The notes beneath the pieces were generated by a model that saw nothing but the letters and a program-made list of their open reading frames with translations, made no database searches and was not told where the DNA came from. From positions 1 through 15,353 of the forward strand of contig CAZSXA010000040.1 in the NCBI GenBank assembly GCA_964611195.1: a stretch of DNA of 15,353 nucleotides, read 5' to 3'. Source of the DNA: JADLGL01 sp964611195. GTDB lineage: Bacteria; Pseudomonadota; Alphaproteobacteria; Rhizobiales; Kaistiaceae. Of this stretch, positions 6,816 to 13,808 are shown piece by piece (positions within the stretch are counted from its first letter, which is position 1; each line of letters begins with the position of its first letter). The position numbers and the translations under genes are program-made.

Positions 6816-7172
6816 CTAGAAGTTCAGGCCGCCCTCGCGGGCGCCGTCGGCGAGCGCCTTGACGCGCCCATGATAGAGATAGGGACCGCGGTCGAAGACG
6901 ACATCGGTTACACCGGCCGATTTCGCCCGCTCCGCAACCAGGGCGCCGACGGCCGTTGCCGCGGCGGTGTCGGCGCCGTTCTTGCGGTCCTTCTTGATAT
7001 CGGGGTCGAGCGAGGACGCGGCGGCCAGCGTGTGGCCTTTGCTGTCATCGATCACCTGCGCATAGATGTGCTGCGAGGAGCGGAACACCGACAGCCGGGG
7101 CCGCGTATAGCCGGCGCGCCGCAGCGAGCGGCGGACGCGAAGCGAACGGCGAAGATTGGTCGACTTGGCCAT
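6816..7172 (-). CDS. rplR: 50S ribosomal protein L18
   Basis: L18 binds 5S rRNA together with L5 and anchors it to the central protuberance. The 118-residue product runs from MAKSTNLRRSLRVRRSLRRA (basic, 5S-binding arm) through RPRLSVFRSSQHIYAQVIDD to DVVFDRGPYLYHGRVKALAD and the family end GAREGGLNF. The frame is open further upstream to 7337 but that part is antisense-like, overlaps rplF and has no L18 similarity; the ATG at 7172, two bases after the rplF stop, is the real start. Stop TAG. Confidence 0.97.
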   Translation of the reverse strand: MAKSTNLRRSLRVRRSLRRAGYTRPRLSVFRSSQHIYAQVIDDSKGHTLAAASSLDPDIKKDRKNGADTAAATAVGALVAERAKSAGVTDVVFDRGPYLYHGRVKALADGAREGGLNF

Positions 7173-7174
7173 GG

Positions 7175-7708
7175 CTATTTCTTCTTGCCCTCTTTGCGGA
7201 TGATCCGCTCGTCGGCGTATTTGACGCCCTTGCCCTTGTATGGCTCCGGCGGACGAAGTTCGCGGATCTCGGCGGCGATCTGCCCTACCTCCTGCGCATC
7301 GATTCCCCAGATCACGATCTCGGTCGGCTTCGGGCACTCGATCTTGATCCCTTCCGGGATCGGGTACCTCACGTCGTGGCTGTAGCCGAGCGAGAGCTGA
7401 AGGTCCTTGCCCTGGACGGCCGCACGGTAGCCAACACCGTTGATCTCGAGGCGCTTTTCGAAACCGTCGGTAACGCCCTTGACCAGATTGGCAACGCGGG
7501 TGCGCGACATGCCCCAGGCAGCGCGCGCCTCCTGGCTCTCGTTTGCCGGCTCGACCTTGATTCCGTCGTCACCCATCGAGAGCGCAACCCAATCGGTGGC
7601 AGTGAAGGCGAGCTCGCCTTTCGGGCCTTTCACGGCCACGCTCTGTCCGTCCACCGTTACGGTGACGCCGCTGGGAATCGCAACAGGCCGCTTACCAATC
7701 CGAGACAT
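7175..7708 (-). CDS. rplF: 50S ribosomal protein L6
   Basis: L6 lies near the GTPase-associated centre at the base of the L7/L12 stalk. The 177-residue product has the two repeated beta-alpha domains of the family: N-terminal MSRIGKRPVAIPSGVTVTVD with VKGPKGEL, and C-terminal GYSHDVRYPIPEGIKIECP ending in RPPEPYKGKGVKYADERIIR, the L6 signature. The ATG at 7708 is preceded by TAGGAACTG, an adequate Shine-Dalgarno. The TAG stop lies two bases before rplR, so the two are probably coupled. Confidence 0.98.
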   Translation of the reverse strand: MSRIGKRPVAIPSGVTVTVDGQSVAVKGPKGELAFTATDWVALSMGDDGIKVEPANESQEARAAWGMSRTRVANLVKGVTDGFEKRLEINGVGYRAAVQGKDLQLSLGYSHDVRYPIPEGIKIECPKPTEIVIWGIDAQEVGQIAAEIRELRPPEPYKGKGVKYADERIIRKEGKKK

Positions 7709-7739
7709 CAGTTCCTACCGTTCAAACCGTCGGTCAGGC

Positions 7740-8135
7740 CTAGAAGACCTGACACAAGACCTCGCCACCGACATTGTTCTCCCGCGCGTCGGAATCCGAC
7801 ATGACGCCCTTCGGCGTCGACAAAATCGCGACGCCAAGGCCATTCGAGACGCGGGGCAGATTGCGAACCGACGCATACACCCGCCGACCGGGCCGGGAGA
7901 CGCGCTGGATCTCGCGAATGACGGGCTCGCCGTCGAAATATTTCAGCTCGATCTCGAACTCCGAGTGACCCTGGAAGTCGATCGCGGAGTAGCCGCGGAT
8001 ATAGCCCTCGGACTGCAGCACGTCGAGGACGCGCTGACGCAGCCCGGAGGCGGGCGTCGAGACCTTGCTCTTCGAGCGCATCTGCGCATTGCGGATGCGG
8101 GTCAGCATGTCGCCGAGCGGATCGGACAGAACCAT
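7740..8135 (-). CDS. rpsH: 30S ribosomal protein S8
   Basis: S8 is a primary binder of 16S rRNA helix 21. In E. coli it also represses the spc operon by binding the L5 mRNA; whether that holds here cannot be told from this sequence. The 131-residue product starts MVLSDPLGDMLTRIRNAQMR, has the central EIELKYFDGEPVIREIQRVS and the family's C-terminal RVSNGLGVAILSTPKGVMSD, then an ending NNVGGEVLCQVF. The rpsN stop is part of its leader: TAGGAAAGGGCGAAGAAG then ATG. Stop TAG, 31 nt before rplF. Confidence 0.98.
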   Translation of the reverse strand: MVLSDPLGDMLTRIRNAQMRSKSKVSTPASGLRQRVLDVLQSEGYIRGYSAIDFQGHSEFEIELKYFDGEPVIREIQRVSRPGRRVYASVRNLPRVSNGLGVAILSTPKGVMSDSDARENNVGGEVLCQVF

Positions 8136-8150
8136 CTTCTTCGCCCTTTC

Positions 8151-8456
8151 CTACCAGCTCGACTTGACCATGCCCGGGATCTTGCCCTGGGCACCGAGAT
8201 CACGCAGCGCGAGACGCGACATGCGCAGCTTGCGGTAATAGGCGCGAGGCCGGCCCGTCATCTCGCAGCGATTGACGATGCGCGTCGGCGACGCGTTGCG
8301 CGGAAGCTCTGCAAGCTTCAGCTGCGCCTGGAAGCGCTCTTCCAGCGACAGACTCTCGTCCCGCGCGATCGCCTTCAGCTTCTGGCGGCGCTCGTCATAG
8401 CGCGCAGCCAGCTGGCGGCGGTTCTTGTTCTTTTCGATCTGGCTCTTCTTCGCCAT
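8151..8456 (-). CDS. rpsN: 30S ribosomal protein S14, zinc-free form
   Basis: S14 is a late-assembling protein of the 30S head. The 101-residue product is the long, zinc-independent type: only one cysteine (VNRCEMTGRP), with no paired CxxC motifs. Visible are MAKKSQIEKNKNRRQLAARY, the SLEERFQAQLKLAELPRNAS middle, and the family signature RCEMTGRPRAYYRKLRMSRL with C-terminal GKIPGMVKSSW. It follows rplE by 12 nt. Stop TAG, which is part of the rpsH ribosome-binding region. Confidence 0.98.
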   Translation of the reverse strand: MAKKSQIEKNKNRRQLAARYDERRQKLKAIARDESLSLEERFQAQLKLAELPRNASPTRIVNRCEMTGRPRAYYRKLRMSRLALRDLGAQGKIPGMVKSSW

Positions 8457-8468
8457 TCGTTGCTCCAG

Positions 8469-9044
8469 TCAGTCCCGTGCGCCGCTCTGGCGGAACGGGA
8501 AGTCGAAAGCGCGCAGAAGCGCGCGTGCTTCATCATCGGTCTTGGCGCTGGTGCAGACGATCACGTCCATGCCCCAGACCTGGTCGACCTGGTCGTAATT
8601 GATCTCCGGAAAGATGATGTGCTCCTTGACGCCCATGGCGAAATTGCCGTGGCCGTCAAAGCTCTTGGGATTGAGACCGCGAAAGTCGCGTACGCGCGGC
8701 AGCGCGATATGGACCAGGCGGTCAAGAAAATCGTACATGCGGCCGCGACGGAGCGTGACGAATCCGCCCACGGGCATGCCCTCGCGCACCTTGAAGGTGG
8801 CGATCGACTTCTTGGCGCGCGACACCACCGGCTTCTGGCCGGAGATGAGTGCAAGGTCGCCGAGAGCCGACTGGACCTTCTTGGAATCCGCGACAGCCTC
8901 GCCGATTCCCATATTGATCACGACCTTCTCGACCCGCGGAACTTCCATCGGGTTCTTGTAGCCGAACTCTTCCACGAGCTTCGGCTTGATGTCCTGCTCG
9001 TACCGGGCCTTCAGGCGCGGCACATAGGTAGCCGCCTCAGCCAT
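8469..9044 (-). CDS. rplE: 50S ribosomal protein L5
   Basis: L5 binds 5S rRNA with L18 and forms a bridge to S13 in the 30S head. The chosen product has 191 residues, beginning MAEAATYVPRLKARYEQDIK; then the family's NPMEVPRVEKVVINMGIGEA, the GQKPVVSRAKKSIATFKVRE loop, VTLRRGRMYDFLDRLV and GHGNFAMGVKEHIIFPEINY. The open frame extends upstream to 9278, but that stretch overlaps rplX in another frame and is only arginine-rich noise. The ATG at 9044 has GGGAGAG about 8 nt upstream and overlaps the end of rplX by 8 nt, consistent with coupling. Stop TGA. Confidence 0.97.
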   Translation of the reverse strand: MAEAATYVPRLKARYEQDIKPKLVEEFGYKNPMEVPRVEKVVINMGIGEAVADSKKVQSALGDLALISGQKPVVSRAKKSIATFKVREGMPVGGFVTLRRGRMYDFLDRLVHIALPRVRDFRGLNPKSFDGHGNFAMGVKEHIIFPEINYDQVDQVWGMDVIVCTSAKTDDEARALLRAFDFPFRQSGARD

Positions 9045-9354
9045 CGATCGTCTCTCCCGAGCGCTTCGCGTAGCGCACCTTGTTGCCCTTCTCGTCGGTC
9101 TTGAATCCGACGCGCGTCGGCTTGTCGTCCTTGGGGTCGACATGAGCGATGTTCGACAAGTGAATCGGCATCTCCTTGGAAACGATGCCGCCTTCCTGGG
9201 AAGCCGTCTGACGCTGGTGACGCCGGACCACATTGATGCCCTGGACGATGGCGCGGTTCTCCTTCGGCAGGACGCCAAGGACGTCGCCGGTCCGGCCCTT
9301 GTCGCGGCCGGTCAGGACCACGACGCGATCGCCCTTCCTGATGCGCGTGCCCAT
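9037..9354 (-). CDS. rplX: 50S ribosomal protein L24
   Basis: L24 is an assembly-initiator protein of the large subunit that sits by the tunnel exit. The 105-residue product carries the KOW motif near the N-terminus (IRKGDRVVVLTGRDKGRTGD), then VQGINVVRRHQRQT, EGGIVSKEMPIHLSNIAHVD and a basic C-terminal part (VGFKTDEKGNKVRYAKRSGE). Its ATG follows the rplN stop without any base between them (TAGATG), and its TGA stop lies inside the first codons of rplE, so the three genes look translationally coupled. Confidence 0.98.
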   Translation of the reverse strand: MGTRIRKGDRVVVLTGRDKGRTGDVLGVLPKENRAIVQGINVVRRHQRQTASQEGGIVSKEMPIHLSNIAHVDPKDDKPTRVGFKTDEKGNKVRYAKRSGETIDG

Positions 9355-9723
9355 CTAGAGGACCTCCGGAGCAAGCGAAATGATCTTCATGTGGTTGCGG
9401 GCGCGGAGCTCGCGCGGAACCGGGCCGAAAATGCGCGTACCGACCGGCTCCTTCTGATTGTTGATCAAAACGGCCGCATTGCGATCGAAGCGGATGACGC
9501 TGCCGTCCGGACGGCGGATGTCCTTCGCGGTACGAACCACCACGGCCTTCATCACGTCGCCCTTCTTCACGCGGCCGCGCGGAATCGCTTCCTTGACCGA
9601 GACGACGATGACGTCGCCGATCGAGGCGTATTTCCGCTTCGAACCGCCCAGCACCTTGATGCACATCAGGCGGCGCGCGCCGGAATTGTCGGCGACATCA
9701 AGGTTGGACTGCATCTGTATCAT
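9355..9723 (-). CDS. rplN: 50S ribosomal protein L14
   Basis: L14 lies on the subunit interface, contacts 16S rRNA helix 44 and is the target of the silencing factor RsfS. The 122-residue product has the exact family length and the signature MIQMQSNLDVADNSGARRLM, CIKVLGGSKRKYASIGDVIV, KGDVMKAVVVRTAKDI and FGPVPRELRARNHMKIISLA. It is the first gene of the spc block and lies 48 nt after rpsQ, an unusually long gap for this cluster; no strong Shine-Dalgarno is visible (AAGAAGAG is too distant, GGCGGTAGCCG is closest). Stop TAG directly abuts rplX. Confidence 0.98.
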   Translation of the reverse strand: MIQMQSNLDVADNSGARRLMCIKVLGGSKRKYASIGDVIVVSVKEAIPRGRVKKGDVMKAVVVRTAKDIRRPDGSVIRFDRNAAVLINNQKEPVGTRIFGPVPRELRARNHMKIISLAPEVL

Positions 9724-9771
9724 CGGCTACCGCCAACTCTTCTTGGGCGCCTCTTCGACGCCGGTTTCACT

Positions 9772-10020
9772 TCAAACGGTCTGTCGGGCCCGCTGCTCGA
9801 TCACCACCCAGCGCTTGGTCTTCGAAATGGGCGCCGTCTCCTGGATGAAGACGGTGTCGCCGACCTTGCAGGCGTTCTCGGAATCGTGGGCCTGGTATTT
9901 CTTCGAGCGCCGAACCGTCTTGGCGAGCACCGGGTGGGTGAACCGGCGCTCGACGCGCACGACCACCGTCTTGTCGGTCTTGTCTGAGACGACGATGCCC
10001 TGCAGCACGCGCTTCGGCAT
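9772..10020 (-). CDS. rpsQ: 30S ribosomal protein S17
   Basis: S17 is a primary 16S rRNA binder in the lower body of the 30S subunit. The 82-residue product has the OB fold typical of the family: MPKRVLQGIVVSDKTDKTVV, RVERRFTHPVLAKTVRRSKK, HDSENACKVGDTVFIQETAP and the signature ISKTKRWVVIEQ, ending RARQTV. The ATG is 3 nt after the rpmC stop. The TGA stop is followed in frame by 14 sense codons (SETGVEEAPKKSWR) and then TAG, just before rplN. This may be a remnant of a longer C-terminal tail, but could be chance in GC-rich DNA. Confidence 0.97.
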   Translation of the reverse strand: MPKRVLQGIVVSDKTDKTVVVRVERRFTHPVLAKTVRRSKKYQAHDSENACKVGDTVFIQETAPISKTKRWVVIEQRARQTV

Positions 10021-10023
10021 TGT

Positions 10024-10233
10024 CTAGTCCTTCTTCGCTTTGGCGGCCTGATCCTGCCGCTGGATTGTCATTACGCGCGCGATGTCGCGCCGAACTTCGC
10101 GGACCCGGGCCGTGTTCGAGAGCTGGCCCGAGGCGCGCTGGAAGCGGAGGTTGAACTGCTCCTTCTTCAGCGACGCCAGTTCGTCGGTCCGCTCGTCGGG
10201 GGTCATCCGCTTGATGTCTTCCGCCTTCATCAT
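10024..10233 (-). CDS. rpmC: 50S ribosomal protein L29
   Basis: L29 is a small two-helix protein at the peptide tunnel exit, part of the docking site for trigger factor and SRP. The 69-residue product has the family's KKEQFNLRFQRASGQLSNTA and RVREVRRDIARVMTIQ. Two ATG codons stand in a row; the second (10228-10230) matches the usual MKA N-terminus, and TAGGGA from the rplP stop region serves both. Frame and identity do not depend on the choice. Stop TAG, 3 nt before rpsQ. Confidence 0.96.
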   Translation of the reverse strand: MMKAEDIKRMTPDERTDELASLKKEQFNLRFQRASGQLSNTARVREVRRDIARVMTIQRQDQAAKAKKD

Positions 10234-10241
10234 CGTCTTCC

Positions 10242-10655
10242 CTAGTCGACCACGCGCTGCACGACGCGTGTGCGCACCGGCAGCTTCGCCGCTCCGAGAC
10301 GGAGCGCCTCGCGGGCAATGGTGTCGCTGACGCCGTCGATCTCGAACATGATCCGGCCCGGCTTCACCTTCGCCGCCCAGTATTCCGGCGTGCCCTTGCC
10401 CTTACCCATGCGCACTTCAGTCGGCTTGGAGGAGATCGGCACGTCCGGGAAGACGCGGATCCACACCCGGCCGGCACGCTTCATGTGGCGCGTGATGGCA
10501 CGGCGGGCGGCCTCGATCTGCCGCGCGGTCACCCGCTCCGGCTCCATCGACTTCAGACCATAGGCGCCGAAGTTGAGCTTCGTGCCACCGGTGGCGTCGC
10601 CGCGAATCCGGCCCTTGTGCTGTTTGCGGAACTTCGTCCGTTTCGGCTGCAGCAT
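10242..10655 (-). CDS. rplP: 50S ribosomal protein L16
   Basis: L16 helps organise the A-site tRNA path and is one of the last proteins to join the 50S subunit. The 137-residue product begins MLQPKRTKFRKQHKGRIRGD and has the signatures LKSMEPERVTARQIEAARRA, GRVWIRVFPDVPISSKP and VRMGKGKGTPEYWAAKVKPG. Arg82 in VRMGKGKG is the position of the hydroxylated Arg81 in E. coli. It follows rpsC by 10 nt; TAG stop merges with the rpmC ribosome-binding site. Confidence 0.98.
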   Translation of the reverse strand: MLQPKRTKFRKQHKGRIRGDATGGTKLNFGAYGLKSMEPERVTARQIEAARRAITRHMKRAGRVWIRVFPDVPISSKPTEVRMGKGKGTPEYWAAKVKPGRIMFEIDGVSDTIAREALRLGAAKLPVRTRVVQRVVD

Positions 10656-10665
10656 CCTTCAGTCC

Positions 10666-11370
10666 TCAGGCTGCGGCTTCGCGCCGGCGTCCGGCCGGCT
10701 GCTCGCCTTCGGTGAGCCGCTTCTCCGATGCCATCGGATCGTGCTCCATGATCTCGCCCTTGAAGATCCAGACCTTCACGCCGCAGGCGCCATAGGCGGT
10801 CTTCGCGGTGGCCTGGCCGTAATCGATGTCGGCGCGCAGCGTGTGCAGAGGCACGCGGCCTTCGCGATACCACTCCGTCCGCGCAATCTCGGCGCCGCCG
10901 AGACGACCGCCGCAATTGATGCGGATGCCGCCGGCGCCAAGGCGCATCGCCGACTGCACGGCGCGCTTCATGGCGCGGCGGAAGGCCACGCGGCGCTCGA
11001 GCTGCTGGGCGATGCCCTGCGCGACGAGCGTTGCATCAAGTTCGGGCTTGCGCACCTCGACGATGTTGATGTGCACCTCTGAATCGGTCAGCGCGCCGAT
11101 CTTCTTGCGCAGCTTCTCGATGTCGGCGCCCTTCTTGCCGATGACGATGCCGGGGCGCGCCGAGTGAATCGTGACGCGTGCCTTACGATGCGGGCGCTCG
11201 ATGACGATCTTCGACACGGCGGCCTGCTTGAGGTCCTCCATCAGCGTGTCGCGGATCTTCATGTCCTCGAGCAGCAGCTGGCCGTATTCGCTCTTGTTGG
11301 CGAACCAACGCGAATCCCAGGTGCGGTTGATGCCGAGCCGCAGCCCGACGGGATTGACCTTCTGACCCAT
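10666..11370 (-). CDS. rpsC: 30S ribosomal protein S3
   Basis: S3 sits at the mRNA entry of the 30S head and, with S4 and S5, gives the ribosome its helicase activity. The 234-residue product starts MGQKVNPVGLRLGINRTWDS, has a type II KH domain with the GKKG loop at 78-81 (PGIVIGKKGADIEKLRKKI) and the C-terminal domain signature GGIRINCGGRLGGAEIARTE with YGQATAKTAYGACGVKVWIF. The tail (GEQPAGRRREAAA) is basic and alanine-rich. Its ATG shares one base with the rplV stop (TGATG), a coupling arrangement. Stop TGA. Confidence 0.98.
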   Translation of the reverse strand: MGQKVNPVGLRLGINRTWDSRWFANKSEYGQLLLEDMKIRDTLMEDLKQAAVSKIVIERPHRKARVTIHSARPGIVIGKKGADIEKLRKKIGALTDSEVHINIVEVRKPELDATLVAQGIAQQLERRVAFRRAMKRAVQSAMRLGAGGIRINCGGRLGGAEIARTEWYREGRVPLHTLRADIDYGQATAKTAYGACGVKVWIFKGEIMEHDPMASEKRLTEGEQPAGRRREAAA

Positions 11371-11750
11371 CAGGCAGTCTCCTCGACTTCGCGGACGACA
11401 ATGGTGAGGTTGGAGAACGGCTTCGTCAGCCGGCCGACACGACCGCGGGCGCGCGGCGTCCAGCGCTTCATGACAAGCGCCTTGCCGACATGCGCCTCGG
11501 AGACGACGAGCGAGTCGACGTCGAGGCCGTGGTTGTTCTCAGCATTCGCCACTGCGGACTCCAAGAGCTTGCGCACCGGACCGGCGATGCGCTTGCGACT
11601 GAACTCGAGATCGGCGAGCGCCTGGCCGACCTTCTTGCCGCGGATCGACGCGGCAACGAGGTTCAGCTTCTGCGGCGACACGCGAACCATCCTCAGCTTC
11701 GCCGAGGCTTCGGAGTCGGAGAGAGCGCGCTGGCGCTTCGGCTTGCTCAT
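11370..11750 (-). CDS. rplV: 50S ribosomal protein L22
   Basis: L22 lines the peptide exit tunnel; its beta hairpin reaches the constriction where macrolide-resistance changes occur. The 126-residue product begins MSKPKRQRALSDSEASAKLR, with VRVSPQKLNLVAASIRGKKV, SAVANAENNHGLDVDSLVVS and the hairpin segment KRWTPRARGRVGRL. The open frame continues upstream to 11933 across rpsS, but family N-termini begin at this ATG, GAGGAAG lies 6 nt before it, and the rpsS stop is only 2 nt away. Stop TGA overlaps the rpsC start. Confidence 0.97.
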   Translation of the reverse strand: MSKPKRQRALSDSEASAKLRMVRVSPQKLNLVAASIRGKKVGQALADLEFSRKRIAGPVRKLLESAVANAENNHGLDVDSLVVSEAHVGKALVMKRWTPRARGRVGRLTKPFSNLTIVVREVEETA

Positions 11751-11752
11751 CT

Positions 11753-12031
11753 CTACTTCCTCTTCGCCTTCTTGTCGGCGGCGTGGCCGTAGTAGGTCCG
11801 TGTCGGCGCGAACTCGCCGAATTTGTGGCCGACCATGTCTTCCGACACGAGCACCGGCACATGCTTCTGGCCGTTGTGCACGCCGAAGGTCAGGCCGACG
11901 AATTGCGGCAGAATCGTCGAGCGACGGCTCCACATCTTGATCACTTCATTGCGGCCCGACTCGCGCGACTTCTCCGCCTTGCGGAGGAGATAGCCGTCGA
12001 CAAAAGGACCTTTCCAAACCGAACGCGCCAC
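11753..12031 (-). CDS. rpsS: 30S ribosomal protein S19
   Basis: S19 forms a complex with S13 in the 30S head and contacts the A-site side of 16S rRNA. The 92-residue product starts (V/M)ARSVWKGPFVDGYLLRKAE and contains SRRSTILPQFVGLTFGVHNG and VSEDMVGHKFGEFAPTRTYY, the family signatures. The start is GTG at 12029-12031; the overlapping rplB stop supplies its ribosome-binding site (TAGGGAAAAGCGAC then GTG). No ATG lies nearby. Stop TAG, 2 nt before rplV. Confidence 0.97.
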   Translation of the reverse strand: MARSVWKGPFVDGYLLRKAEKSRESGRNEVIKMWSRRSTILPQFVGLTFGVHNGQKHVPVLVSEDMVGHKFGEFAPTRTYYGHAADKKAKRK

Positions 12032-12039
12032 GTCGCTTT

Positions 12040-12045
12040 TCCCTA
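12040..12045 (-). promoter_or_regulatory. Shine-Dalgarno of rpsS embedded in the rplB stop codon
   Basis: Minus strand TAGGGA: the first three bases are the rplB stop TAG and the run AGGGA is the best match to the anti-Shine-Dalgarno before the rpsS GTG, 8 nt further on. This placement supports the GTG start and suggests reinitiation by ribosomes ending rplB. Confidence 0.55.
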
Positions 12046-12882
12046 TCTGCCCTTCTTGCGCGCATGACGGGAGCGCGCGATGAACTTGTCGGTCGACTTG
12101 TTGGAGCGGGTCCGCTTGCCCTTCGTCGGCTTGCCCCAGGGCGTCACCGGATGGCGACCGCCGGACGAACGACCCTCACCGCCGCCATGCGGGTGATCGA
12201 TCGGGTTCATGGCGACGCCGCGGACGGCCGGCCGCTTGCCGAGCCAGCGCGAGCGGCCTGCCTTGCCGACATTGGTGTTGCTGTGATCGGGGTTCGACAC
12301 CGCCCCGACCGTTGCCATGCAGTTCTGGTGGACGAGCCGCTGCTCGCCGGAATTCAGCTTCAGGATCGCGTAGCCCTGGTCGCGGCCGACATACTGCGCA
12401 TAGGCGCCCGCGGCGCGCGCGATCTGACCGCCCTTGCCGGGCTTCATCTCGACATTGTGGACGATCGTGCCGACCGGCATCGAAATGAGCGGCATGGCAT
12501 TGCCAGGCCGAACGTCGACCTTGTCTCCGGCGATGATCTTGTCGCCTGCGCCAAGCCGCTGCGGCGCGAGGATATAGGCGAGATCGCCGTCCTCATACTT
12601 CACCAGCGCGATGAATGCGGAGCGGTTCGGATCATACTCGAGCCGCTCGACGGTGCCGGCGACGCCGCGCTTGGCGCGCTTGAAATCGACGACGCGGTAC
12701 GTGCGCTTGTGGCCGCCGCCGCGACGGCGCGCAGTGACGCGGCCGGCATTGTTGCGCCCGCCGGCGCCGGTCAGGCCCTCCGACAGCGTCTTGACCGGCT
12801 TGCCCTTGTAGAGCCCGTCGCGCGAGACCGTCACCAGCTGGCGCAGGCCCGGCGTATTCGGCTTGTAGGTCTTGAGTGCCAT
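12043..12882 (-). CDS. rplB: 50S ribosomal protein L2
   Basis: L2 is one of the most conserved large-subunit proteins, needed for subunit joining and close to the peptidyl-transferase centre. The 279-residue product has the N-terminal MALKTYKPNTPGLRQLVTVS, the OB-like RNA-binding part with RRRGGGHKRTYRVVDFKR, the SH3-like domain, and the signature NPIDHPHGGGEGRSSGGRHP near 227-245 that includes the histidine equivalent to E. coli His229. The C-terminus (RSRHARKKGR) is basic. It follows rplW by 15 nt, with TAGGGAGAAG as leader, and precedes rpsS by 11 nt. Stop TAG. Confidence 0.98.
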   Translation of the reverse strand: MALKTYKPNTPGLRQLVTVSRDGLYKGKPVKTLSEGLTGAGGRNNAGRVTARRRGGGHKRTYRVVDFKRAKRGVAGTVERLEYDPNRSAFIALVKYEDGDLAYILAPQRLGAGDKIIAGDKVDVRPGNAMPLISMPVGTIVHNVEMKPGKGGQIARAAGAYAQYVGRDQGYAILKLNSGEQRLVHQNCMATVGAVSNPDHSNTNVGKAGRSRWLGKRPAVRGVAMNPIDHPHGGGEGRSSGGRHPVTPWGKPTKGKRTRSNKSTDKFIARSRHARKKGR

Positions 12883-12897
12883 TTTCCGAGCTTCTCC

Positions 12898-13191
12898 CTA
12901 CAGTCCGGTCGTCACGTCGATCGAGTGACCGTCGGCAAGGGTCACGACCGCGCGCTTGGTGTCGCTCTGTCGGCCGATGAGGCCGCGGAAACGCTTCTGC
13001 TTGCCCTGGCGGTTCAGCGTGTTGACTGCCTTGACCTTGACCTCGAACAGCTTCTCGACCGCTTCCTTGATCTGCGGCTTGGTGGCGTCCGATGAGACGA
13101 TGAAGACCACCTTGTCCTGCTCGGACGCCATAGTCGCCTTTTCGGTGATCACCGGGCTTCGGATGATGTCGTAGTGGCTGAGCTTGGTCAT
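12898..13191 (-). CDS. rplW: 50S ribosomal protein L23
   Basis: L23 is the main docking point at the tunnel exit for trigger factor and SRP. The 97-residue product has the family N-terminus HYDIIRSPVITEKATMASEQ, the KPQIKEAVEKLFEVKVKAVN helix-strand unit and the extended RNA-binding loop RQGKQKRFRGLIGRQSD, ending DGHSIDVTTGL. Its ATG overlaps the rplD stop by 4 nt (ATGA), indicating coupling. Stop TAG. Confidence 0.98.
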   Translation of the reverse strand: MTKLSHYDIIRSPVITEKATMASEQDKVVFIVSSDATKPQIKEAVEKLFEVKVKAVNTLNRQGKQKRFRGLIGRQSDTKRAVVTLADGHSIDVTTGL

Positions 13192-13808
13192 TTCAGCCGC
13201 TCCTGCAGCGCGTCGACGGCATCCTTGGTCAGCACGAGCGTGTTGCGACGGAGGACGTCGTAAACGTTGATGCCCTGCACCGGCAGCACATCGAGGTTGG
13301 GAATGTTGCGGGCGGCGAGACGGAAATCGTCGTCGATCGCGTTGCCGCCGATAAGGAGCGCATTGGCGATGCCGAGCGCTTTCAGATTCTCGCGAAGCGG
13401 CTTGGTCTTGCCGGATTCGACGGACAACCCGTCGACGATGATGATTGCCTCTTCGCGAGCCTTGGCCGACAGCGCATGCTTCAGGGCGAGCGCGCGGACC
13501 TTTTTCGGCAGGTCGTGCGCGTGGCTGCGGGGTTCGGGCCCGAACGCCTTGCCGCCGCCGCGGAACTGCGGTGCGGTCTTGGCACCGTGGCGGGCGCGGC
13601 CCATGCCCTTCTGCTTGTACATCTTGGCGGTCGTGCGAGCGATCTCACCGCGCTTCTTGCTCTTGTGCGTGCCGGCCTGGCGCTTGGCGAGCTGCCAGCG
13701 CACGGTCCGCGCAAGAATGTCCGCGCGCGGCTCGAGGCCGAACACTTCGTCGGCGACCGAGATCGACCCGGCCGATTTGCCGTCGAGCGTGGTTACCTTG
13801 AGGTCCAT
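13188..13808 (-). CDS. rplD: 50S ribosomal protein L4
   Basis: L4 extends a loop into the peptide tunnel opposite L22. In E. coli it also represses the S10 operon through the mRNA leader; no comparable leader is recognised here. The 206-residue product starts MDLKVTTLDGKSAGSISVAD and has the tunnel-loop segment THKSKKRGEIARTTAKMYKQ, KGMGRARHGAKTAPQFRGGG, and the C-terminal NLDVLPVQGINVYDVLRRNT. A GTG directly before the ATG could add one residue; the ATG at 13808 is preferred because it fits family N-termini and gives the TGATG overlap with rplC. Stop TGA overlaps rplW. Confidence 0.96.
   Translation of the reverse strand: MDLKVTTLDGKSAGSISVADEVFGLEPRADILARTVRWQLAKRQAGTHKSKKRGEIARTTAKMYKQKGMGRARHGAKTAPQFRGGGKAFGPEPRSHAHDLPKKVRALALKHALSAKAREEAIIIVDGLSVESGKTKPLRENLKALGIANALLIGGNAIDDDFRLAARNIPNLDVLPVQGINVYDVLRRNTLVLTKDAVDALQERLK

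Noticed and set aside
7440..9104. 554-codon open frame on the plus strand, antisense to rplF, rpsH, rpsN and rplE
   Set aside because: It runs across four well-supported ribosomal genes, has no recognisable domain and low-complexity Arg/Leu/Asp-rich composition. Long antisense frames are expected opposite GC-rich coding DNA where stop codons are rare.
9045..9278. Upstream in-frame extension of rplE
   Set aside because: Arginine- and serine-rich, lies inside rplX in a different frame; family N-terminus and ribosome-binding site fix the start at 9044.
11751..11933. Upstream in-frame extension of rplV
   Set aside because: Lies inside rpsS in another frame and lacks L22 similarity; ATG at 11750 has a good ribosome-binding site.
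12064..13095. 343-codon plus-strand open frame antisense to rplB and rplW
   Set aside because: Composition is the reverse-complement shadow of two certain ribosomal genes; no family resemblance.
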